A stretch of 23,478 bases of DNA from a virus: IMG/VR virus record IMGVR_UViG_3300025671_000540, positions 1-23,478 of that record. One strand, 5' to 3'. The notes beneath the pieces are model-generated. The model was given only the letters and a program-made list of their open reading frames with translations. It made no database searches and was not told the origin of the DNA. Positions 16,448 through 21,653 of this stretch are shown here, in pieces (position 1 is the stretch's first letter; each line of letters opens with the position of its first letter). The position numbers and the translations under genes were made by a program.

Positions 16448-17083
16448 TTAAGTGGTTGATAAAATTGATACTCCGAAGCTGTAGCTCGGGTATGTGTTTA
16501 CGGTTATTTTGTTTTGTGATTGTAGGCGTTCTGCCCGATCTATTTCTAAAAATAAATATTCCTCTGCCCTATTCTCCTCACGCATAGCGGCCTCTGTTTG
16601 GCCATCGCCCCGCAAGAAGTCACTAAGGCACCCGGCTGTCAGGTAGTTGCTTAGAAATTCAGGGATATTTTGCTCATCAGGACTGTCAGGTCCATAGGTT
16701 GGTCGAACTGCTGTGCCGAGTATAAACACGGAGGTTAATGAACTATCCGCAGGTAGAATTAAGTAACCATCGACTAGTTTGAAATCTATTAAGATAGCAT
16801 TGCGATCCGTGTATGGGTTTTTTGTCCATACCTGGTGAATTTCCATCACCTCCAAATCGTTATCGATCCGTACTGCTTTATCTGCGGCAGGGTTGGATGT
16901 GGCGGCTACATTCTTTTGGACAATTTTTAATAGTTCAGGCCATTGACAACGATGCCATGCAGTCTGCGCCCGACTATTTATTGCCTCCTTAAAAAAGAAC
17001 TCATCCACACTTGTCAAAGTCGGCAAGCCTGCCGCCATTTGGAAGCGTTTCTTTAAGGAGTCAAATGTTGTGGTTCTTGCCAT
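16448..17083 (-). CDS. Head-tail adaptor-like protein B (211 aa)
   Basis: It is a paralogue of the protein encoded immediately upstream. Both start with a short helical region (SLKKRFQMAAGL here), then a second helix with W-x-R near residue 43 and a beta-rich middle. Both carry the same block: DEQNIPEFLSNYL followed by FLRGDGQTEAAMREE (about 136-170), with a charged helix after it. The order head genes, this pair, then fibres and nozzle is where podoviruses place the ring that closes the portal (P22 gp4, T7 gp11). The adaptor role is therefore inferred from context and fold-like pattern, not a clear family match. Its ATG overlaps the stop of the first copy as TAATG, so the two are translated together. 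Confidence 0.7.
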   Translation of the reverse strand: MARTTTFDSLKKRFQMAAGLPTLTSVDEFFFKEAINSRAQTAWHRCQWPELLKIVQKNVAATSNPAADKAVRIDNDLEVMEIHQVWTKNPYTDRNAILIDFKLVDGYLILPADSSLTSVFILGTAVRPTYGPDSPDEQNIPEFLSNYLTAGCLSDFLRGDGQTEAAMREENRAEEYLFLEIDRAERLQSQNKITVNTYPSYSFGVSILSTT

Positions 17084-17823
17084 TATTGAACATTAGCGAT
17101 AGTTGGGCTAATAGGTTGTCCGCCCGCTTGAATGTTGTGCCTTCTGAATTGTGATGGTGTGCGATATTGCAAAATGTCGTTCCTGTATTGCCGACTTTGC
17201 TCTCGCACTAAATTAATTTCCTGAGCCAGCATAGCTTCTGAGTTTTGTTCTTCTGCAAATGCTTTCTCAGTCTGTCCATCCCCTCGCAAAAATCCTGCAT
17301 ATGCGGAATGTGCCAGGTAATCGAAAAAGAAGTTTGGCACATTTTGCTCGTCCCCAGCTTCATCACCATAATAACCAGTAGTTGCTGATCCTGAGTTAAT
17401 TTCGCCCCGCAAATCTTTGCGGTAAGTTATGTAAACATTTACACCGTCTAACGCAGTAGGCTCAATTATCTTAACGGATGGAAAACCACCTGAGTCCATC
17501 TCGGTTAGAAATGTATATTCATCGGGGTAGCGTGTGGTGGTTGGGTCTTCTTTGTGAATACGGAAAACCACATTGGCATCACTAGCCAATTTGTTACTCG
17601 TTCCATATATTCTCAAAGTATTAGAATCGCTGGTTACTACTGCGACACTTTCGCCTACTACTGTAAACTGTGGCCAAGGGTAACGCTCATGGGCAATACG
17701 AGCCGCACGATTAACTAAATCTCTAAGGAAACTTGCGTCAGTTGCCTGCAAGGCATCAAGTCCAGCTAATGCACGAAACCTAGATTTTAATTCCGAATAG
17801 GTTGCTGTCGCGTAGTTTGCCAT
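17083..17823 (-). CDS. Head-tail adaptor-like protein A (246 aa)
   Basis: This is the first of two tandem paralogues. The N-terminus is helical (YSELKSRFRALAGLDALQAT, then FLRDLVNRAARIAHERYPWP), the middle is beta-rich, and DEQNVPNFFFDYL plus FLRGDGQTEKAFAEE (about 158-192) is the block shared with copy B. It differs by a longer middle region and a longer C-terminal tail rich in Gln and Arg. A role as a connector between portal and tail nozzle is inferred from gene order. The leader is AT-rich (AAATATTTAAATT before ATG) without a Shine-Dalgarno sequence. Alternatives are a minor tail subunit or head-completion protein. Confidence 0.72.
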   Translation of the reverse strand: MANYATATYSELKSRFRALAGLDALQATDASFLRDLVNRAARIAHERYPWPQFTVVGESVAVVTSDSNTLRIYGTSNKLASDANVVFRIHKEDPTTTRYPDEYTFLTEMDSGGFPSVKIIEPTALDGVNVYITYRKDLRGEINSGSATTGYYGDEAGDEQNVPNFFFDYLAHSAYAGFLRGDGQTEKAFAEEQNSEAMLAQEINLVREQSRQYRNDILQYRTPSQFRRHNIQAGGQPISPTIANVQ

Positions 17824-17834
17824 AATTTAAATAT

Positions 17835-18143
17835 TTAGTGTTTTACTACCGTCTCAGGGTTGGATTTCTCAAAATCTTTCGTCCATTCCTTATTCGCCCA
17901 ACAACCAGGTTTTTGCTGTTCATGCCTCAAGTAAGTCGTCATATCAGTCACCCGTTTCAAACGAAAGTTTCCCTTGCCTCCCTCGAGGGATTTGGCGGCG
18001 TGGCGGATTTGCTCCTGCCTCTTGGCGTAGCCTGCTTTCTCGCGGACTGCGGCCTGCTCGTTTGCTTTGCGGATGTAGTAAGCGATCTCCTCTTGCGAGT
18101 TACCGCTTTTTTTACCTCCTCGAACGATGATATTTAGACTCAT
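17835..18143 (-). CDS. Small basic head-region protein, function unknown (102 aa)
   Basis: The protein is basic and helical, with a Gly/Lys start (VRGGKKSGNSQEE), an Ala/Arg/Glu-rich helix and a conserved-looking end: TTYLRHEQQKPGCWANKEW. That end, with aromatic and PGCW residues, resembles small proteins beside capsid genes in other phages I have seen, but I know no function for it. It is the first gene after the strong terminator that follows the capsid gene and has no Shine-Dalgarno sequence. It may bind DNA or the head, or be an accessory subunit. Confidence 0.62.
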   Translation of the reverse strand: MSLNIIVRGGKKSGNSQEEIAYYIRKANEQAAVREKAGYAKRQEQIRHAAKSLEGGKGNFRLKRVTDMTTYLRHEQQKPGCWANKEWTKDFEKSNPETVVKH

Positions 18144-18152
18144 ATTAAAATG

Positions 18153-18187
18153 AAAAAGGGAGCCGGCCTACCCCTAAACCGGCTCCC
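18153..18187 (-). terminator. Strong Rho-independent terminator after the capsid gene
   Basis: A perfect 9-bp stem, GGGAGCCGG (18158-18166) with CCGGCTCCC (18179-18187), closes a 12-nt loop. On the minus strand it is followed by TTTTT, CA, TTTT. It lies 49 nt past the capsid stop and 10 nt before the next start, so only leakage or a phage antitermination step would feed the tail genes, giving high capsid and lower tail expression. The plus strand lacks a T-run, so it acts leftward. Confidence 0.9.
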
Positions 18188-18236
18188 CTGAATGAACACA
18201 TGAAACAAACAACTACTAATTGTCTGATATGAATGA

Positions 18237-19262
18237 TTAAACGATAGAACCAAGAGCGCGTGGATTGCCGACACGAAGGGTCAACATAGCCTCACAGAAA
18301 GCTCTCTTTCCACCACCGTTGTCGGGCAGTTCCATTACGGAGATACCTTCCAAGAATTTCAAGGATACGGTGTCATCGTCAGGAATGAGATAAGCACGGT
18401 CGGTGTTTACAGTTCCAAGAGCGGTGTCTGTGCCGGATGGAGTGCCATCGAATCGTCCAAGAAATAGGTCAGGGATGATATCAATGGTTCCGAAGTCCGA
18501 AACATAGCTTAAAACACTTCTAATCAAGGACTTACCACTAACATCCTGAGTTAATTGATAACTGGGATTATTGGTGACAGTTGCACGAGTGTAGTCGGTG
18601 ATCTTGTTCATCACAGCAGGAGCGGCAAACAACTTAAAGTTGCTCTTAGCGCCAGAAGCGGTGTAAACAGACTGAAGAAGTCCACGAAGACCATCTTCGG
18701 TCAAGGATGCCAAGGATACACGGGAACCACTTACTGCGCGGAATGCTTCTTTAGCAGTTGTGTCGAAGGTGTTACCAGTTGCGGCTGGATCAGACCATAA
18801 ACCAAGTCCTGCCATCGTTGCACCTGCGGAACCTGATCCAGCAGCTTGGTCATTACCCGAAGCAATCGCCACTTCAATAGAGCGCTTGAGCTGGATGAGG
18901 GACTTAGCCTTGCTGCTTGAAAATAAAGATCCGCCAGGAGCGACATCAACCATTTCAGCCTGACGACTGACAGCAAAATAATCTCTGAGCGTGGCGACCC
19001 GGTTTGTCAAGCGAGCGCGAGAGTCGATCAAGTTTTTAGCGGAGCTAAGAGTAAGATCAACACCATCGATATTTGCACTTGCGCCGGATGGATCTTCAAG
19101 GCTATCTACGAGCCATTCGTTAAGTGTCGCTTTAGGAGCGGCGGATTGTGAGAGTGTGCTATATAAAGGGGTTTCTGTCGGCTCGACAGTCTTCAGAAGT
19201 GATTCTAAATTTTCCTTTGCGCCTTTACCAGCAGTTACATTGTAGGAAGTTGCTATTGCCAT
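18237..19262 (-). CDS. Major capsid protein, HK97-fold, SU10/DUF5309-like (341 aa)
   Basis: This should be the main shell protein. The N-terminal part reads KENLESLLKTVEPTETPLYS, then TLNEWLVDSLEDPSG, the pattern of the SU10-type (DUF5309) capsid family: a [DE]TP-[FL] turn followed by a [NE]W-x-x-D strand. A long helical stretch at about 105-140 (SLIQLKRSIEVAIASGND) fits the HK97 spine helix. The C-terminal part contains FGTIDIIPDLFL and ends with beta strands. Order (portal, scaffold, capsid) and the strong downstream terminator also support the call. The ATG follows ACTAAAA with no Shine-Dalgarno sequence, unusual for a highly made protein. The scaffold lies 35 nt upstream. Confidence 0.88.
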   Translation of the reverse strand: MAIATSYNVTAGKGAKENLESLLKTVEPTETPLYSTLSQSAAPKATLNEWLVDSLEDPSGASANIDGVDLTLSSAKNLIDSRARLTNRVATLRDYFAVSRQAEMVDVAPGGSLFSSSKAKSLIQLKRSIEVAIASGNDQAAGSGSAGATMAGLGLWSDPAATGNTFDTTAKEAFRAVSGSRVSLASLTEDGLRGLLQSVYTASGAKSNFKLFAAPAVMNKITDYTRATVTNNPSYQLTQDVSGKSLIRSVLSYVSDFGTIDIIPDLFLGRFDGTPSGTDTALGTVNTDRAYLIPDDDTVSLKFLEGISVMELPDNGGGKRAFCEAMLTLRVGNPRALGSIV

Positions 19263-19297
19263 TTTTAGTAAGAATTTTGAATTTTAATATTTAAAGT

Positions 19298-20323
19298 TTA
19301 GTCGCTGAGATAAGCGGCTAGATCGTTAGCCGAGAGTGGTCCTTTGCGCTTAATCGATTCTTTCTGTTTCTGTTTCCGGGTTGCGGCGTTCTCCACAGGA
19401 GGAGATACATTACCTCCATCGGTAGGAGGTGGAGCCTTGGGCTTGACCACTTTCTTTTTTGGTGCGGTGCTTGCCTTTTGGTCGGCCTTGATCGCTTCGA
19501 TACCCCTTACGAGAGTGGCGGCGATAAAGTCACCATTGGGAAGATTGTTTAGTACATGACTGTACTGCTTTTTAAGATTACCGAATAACTCCTGGCGGGT
19601 CTCTGCTAACTCACTATCTTCGTTCAACCATGAATGGGTTGTGATAGTGTCCTGTTGCCATTGCGATTTTTCAGCTAGGTATTTCTCCCGTGCTGGAATC
19701 TTTTCGGTAAGGTACTCGTCTGCCTGGGTTAGGATATTACGGATGTCATCATCGCTGTATTCCTTGCCATCGACTTCTACATAATCTTTACCGATGTTCT
19801 GCAATGCGAACTTCTTGGCGGCTTGTGCTTCCTGTTGGAGTTTTTTCAAATCTTCAAATGATTGAATGTTTTCCAGTTCAGGTTGCTTGACCGGTTCTCC
19901 TTGAGAAGTGCCTTGGGTTTTGAGGTTTTGGATCTCGGCCTTGAGTGCTTCTGCGGTTTCTTCCGCTGATTTAGCCCGTGCGGTAAGTTTATTTACTTGC
20001 TTTAAGAGCTTGCCTACTGCCTTGGGAGGTTCTTCGCTTTCGCTTTCGTCCTCCTCATCATCAGATTCCTCTGCCTCTTCTTCGGTATCTTCTTCCTCTT
20101 CGGAAATAGACTGTGAAAGAACATCTTCTTCTACCTCTGCTTCTGCGTCTTCAGAACTCTCGGTGACTTCTGCTTTCGCCTCATCGGTAGTGGCCTCCTG
20201 ATCCTGTTCGACTTGATCGACAAAACTTGCCGCCAAATCTTCCATGCTCATTGGGCCTCGCGCTTGATTGTCTTCTGCTCCCGTGGATTCAGCCGGAGCC
20301 TCGCTTATAACTGTTTCTGCCAT
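19298..20323 (-). CDS. Capsid scaffold protein (341 aa)
   Basis: The first 95 residues are extremely acidic (SEEEEDTEEEAEESDDEEDE), followed by a coiled-coil region (GKLLKQVNKLTARAKSAEET) and a helical middle. The last 60 residues are basic and Pro-rich and end RKGPLSANDLAAYLSD. Acidic N-terminus, coiled coil and a basic C-terminal helix that binds the shell are typical of phage scaffolds, and its place directly before the capsid gene fits. A feature I have not met before: GPMSMEDLAASF at residues 23-34 repeats the C-terminal GPLSANDLAAYL at 328-339. No protease domain is visible, so it is probably released intact or cut by another protein. The role is inferred from composition and position. 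Confidence 0.85.
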   Translation of the reverse strand: MAETVISEAPAESTGAEDNQARGPMSMEDLAASFVDQVEQDQEATTDEAKAEVTESSEDAEAEVEEDVLSQSISEEEEDTEEEAEESDDEEDESESEEPPKAVGKLLKQVNKLTARAKSAEETAEALKAEIQNLKTQGTSQGEPVKQPELENIQSFEDLKKLQQEAQAAKKFALQNIGKDYVEVDGKEYSDDDIRNILTQADEYLTEKIPAREKYLAEKSQWQQDTITTHSWLNEDSELAETRQELFGNLKKQYSHVLNNLPNGDFIAATLVRGIEAIKADQKASTAPKKKVVKPKAPPPTDGGNVSPPVENAATRKQKQKESIKRKGPLSANDLAAYLSD

Positions 20324-20423
20324 AATAATCTCTGCGTTTGTAGAGTTCGCACTCTCTTACATTGTTCTGCGGAGTAGATACACCCCGCCAATGACAATTT
20401 TAGCAGAAAAAAAAACCTATTTC
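20324..20423 (-). promoter_or_regulatory. Leader region of the scaffold-capsid genes
   Basis: This 100-nt gap is the largest inside the head module and probably starts or tunes scaffold/capsid expression. The minus strand has T9 (20415-20407), then CTGCTAAAATTG with a -10-like TAAAAT, but no well-spaced -35 box. Near the gene, AGAGT-GCGA-ACTCT (20355-20342) forms a five-pair stem with a GNRA-type loop. A promoter is inferred from position only. Confidence 0.3.
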
Positions 20424-20432
20424 TCAGGAAAT
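20407..20432 (-). terminator. Weak candidate terminator after the nuclease gene
   Basis: ATTTC (20432-20428) pairs with GAAAT (20423-20419) over a four-nt loop that contains the nuclease stop codon, followed by AGG and nine T. The stem is short and AT-rich, so at most partial termination is expected. Confidence 0.3.
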
Positions 20433-20837
20433 TTTAAATATATCCCAGCACTCTAAAAACTTCTCATATTTGCCCCGACTGCTTGGATTGTGAGGGCATA
20501 AACTTGCACGGATTCCTGTTAATTGAAGGCATGGAATTAAGTACCAACAGTTCTTAGGCTCAACATAGGCCGCCACCACATCGACCTTGGTGCAATCAAT
20601 TGGGTCTTTCTCCTTCGATCCTGTTGCCACCGTTACCATGTACCTGCCGAGTCCACCTCTGCCCTCTTTCATTAATCCGCCTGTGCCTTTTATCTGCACT
20701 TTAAATGGGCGGCCTGCCTGGTTCATAACGATGCAGTCCTGTGGCAGGTAATCTCCTAACGGGATAAAAACCTCAAGCCCCTGCCTTAGAGCTTCAGTAA
20801 AAAATATCTGCTCGTACAGGTTACCCTGTCTCTTCAT
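20424..20837 (-). CDS. PD-(D/E)XK-type nuclease in the portal gene cluster (137 aa)
   Basis: The fold pattern is clear: an N-terminal helix with Glu9 (GNLYEQIFFTEALRQGLEV), a strand with D34 (YLPQDCIVMN), then FKVQIKGT with Gln48 and Lys50 as the E/Q-x-K part. After that come VDVVAAYVEPKNCWYLIP, the strand pair usual in this nuclease group. This matches the small nucleases related to I-Ssp6803I and PDDEXK_5, including resolvase-like and homing-type enzymes. It would cut DNA; the target cannot be read. It lies last in the portal cluster, overlapping the previous gene by 17 nt. It may resolve branched DNA before packaging or be a free-standing homing-type gene. Gln instead of Glu at the QxK position also occurs in active members. 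Confidence 0.75.
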   Translation of the reverse strand: MKRQGNLYEQIFFTEALRQGLEVFIPLGDYLPQDCIVMNQAGRPFKVQIKGTGGLMKEGRGGLGRYMVTVATGSKEKDPIDCTKVDVVAAYVEPKNCWYLIPCLQLTGIRASLCPHNPSSRGKYEKFLECWDIFKIS

Positions 20838-21024
20838 CTTCGTCCGAAAGTTCTATCTCACTCTCGAACTCAAGCACATCCTCACCCAGCCACTCGTTAA
20901 GATCATCCATTGCGATCTTGGCCATATCCATATCCTCAATGTCGGACTCCTCCAACCATCGGTTTAATAAAGCACGATGCTCGTTCTTAAATTTTTGATG
21001 CGGAGTGATCGTCATCTTTCTCAT
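20821..21024 (-). CDS. Small acidic protein in portal cluster, unknown (67 aa)
   Basis: The protein is helical and very acidic near the end (LEFESEIELSDEDEETG). It overlaps the previous gene by 38 nt and the nuclease gene by 17 nt, both in other frames. The second ATG (codon 4, 21015) has GAGAAAG before it and may be the true start. I do not recognise a family. A DNA-mimic or chaperone role is possible because of the acidity but has no direct support. Confidence 0.5.
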   Translation of the reverse strand: MRKMTITPHQKFKNEHRALLNRWLEESDIEDMDMAKIAMDDLNEWLGEDVLEFESEIELSDEDEETG

Positions 21025-21214
21025 CGAGTAATGTTATGATGCGGTGAAAGGCGGCAATCTCACCCGATAGTCGGGCAAGCTTTTCGGGGCTGTCGATGTG
21101 CTGGTAATCCATGAAATCTACCAAGCAGGATTCTTTCTGTTCCTTTATAAATTCAATAATGGCCTTGTACTCGGTTAAGTCCTTCAGCCCAGCAACTGCG
21201 TCTTGAATGGTCAT
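20987..21214 (-). CDS. Small helical protein in portal cluster, unknown (75 aa)
   Basis: The product starts MTIQDAVAGLKDLTEYKAII and appears as two or three helices with a coiled-coil pattern (PEKLARLSGEIAAFHRIITL) and an acidic end. The ATG overlaps the stop of the 53-aa gene as ATGA, which makes the start secure. Similar small two-helix proteins occur near portal genes in other phages as packaging or head accessories, but I cannot name a family. Confidence 0.55.
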   Translation of the reverse strand: MTIQDAVAGLKDLTEYKAIIEFIKEQKESCLVDFMDYQHIDSPEKLARLSGEIAAFHRIITLLDEKDDDHSASKI

Positions 21215-21372
21215 GCTTTCCGTTTTTTAGGCTTTGGCTGTGATGCTTTGATCGCTTTTGCCGATGGATAGCCCTTATCACCAGGTTTATTCATCCGCTC
21301 GCCCGAGCCTGCTTTAATGCGTTTCTTCTTAGCGGCGATATTTGCCCACAATCCAGGTTTCTTCTTTTTCAT
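21211..21372 (-). CDS. Small basic phage protein (53 aa)
   Basis: The frame begins at ATG 21372-21370, overlapping the previous stop as TAATG, and ends at TGA 21213-21211, overlapping the next start as ATGA. The product starts MKKKKPGLWANIAAKKKRIK, continues AGSGERMNKPGDKGYPSAKA and is strongly basic. Similar small proteins (GLWANIxAKxKRIKAGSGExM) are common beside portal genes in marine-type phages; their function is not known to me. High Lys content suggests binding to DNA or acidic proteins such as the scaffold. The coupling on both ends and the familiar sequence make it a confident gene despite its length. Confidence 0.8.
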   Translation of the reverse strand: MKKKKPGLWANIAAKKKRIKAGSGERMNKPGDKGYPSAKAIKASQPKPKKRKA

Positions 21373-21653
21373 TACCATTTAAATTTGTCGGCCCAATAAG
21401 CCGCAGAGGTTTTACCTTTTGCGATATTTTTGGCGTGTCTGTTTTTAAAATTTGCACGCTTTTGCTTCATTGCCTGGCTCTCACCCTTCTTTGGCTTGCC
21501 AGCAGTTTTAGCACCCTGTTCGCCAAATCGGATCAACTGATAATTCTCCCTCTCGTTTTTGATCAAAACTGCATGGGATTTAGTTGGGTGATTAGGTGTA
21601 CGCTTGGGCTTATTTACCCCCGCAAACTTCATTCCTCTATAGTTTATGCTCAT
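21372..21653 (-). CDS. Small basic protein linked to portal, DUF6321-like (93 aa)
   Basis: The ATG overlaps the portal stop as ATGA. The product is very basic and carries FAGVNKPKRTPNHPTKSHAV, then RFGEQGAKTAGKPKKGES, and ends HAKNIAKGKTSAAYWADKFKW. I recall this as a widespread small phage family annotated DUF6321; I could not check this. Location next to the portal and strong positive charge suggest a role in packaging or binding DNA in the head. No catalytic motif is apparent. Confidence 0.75.
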   Translation of the reverse strand: MSINYRGMKFAGVNKPKRTPNHPTKSHAVLIKNERENYQLIRFGEQGAKTAGKPKKGESQAMKQKRANFKNRHAKNIAKGKTSAAYWADKFKW

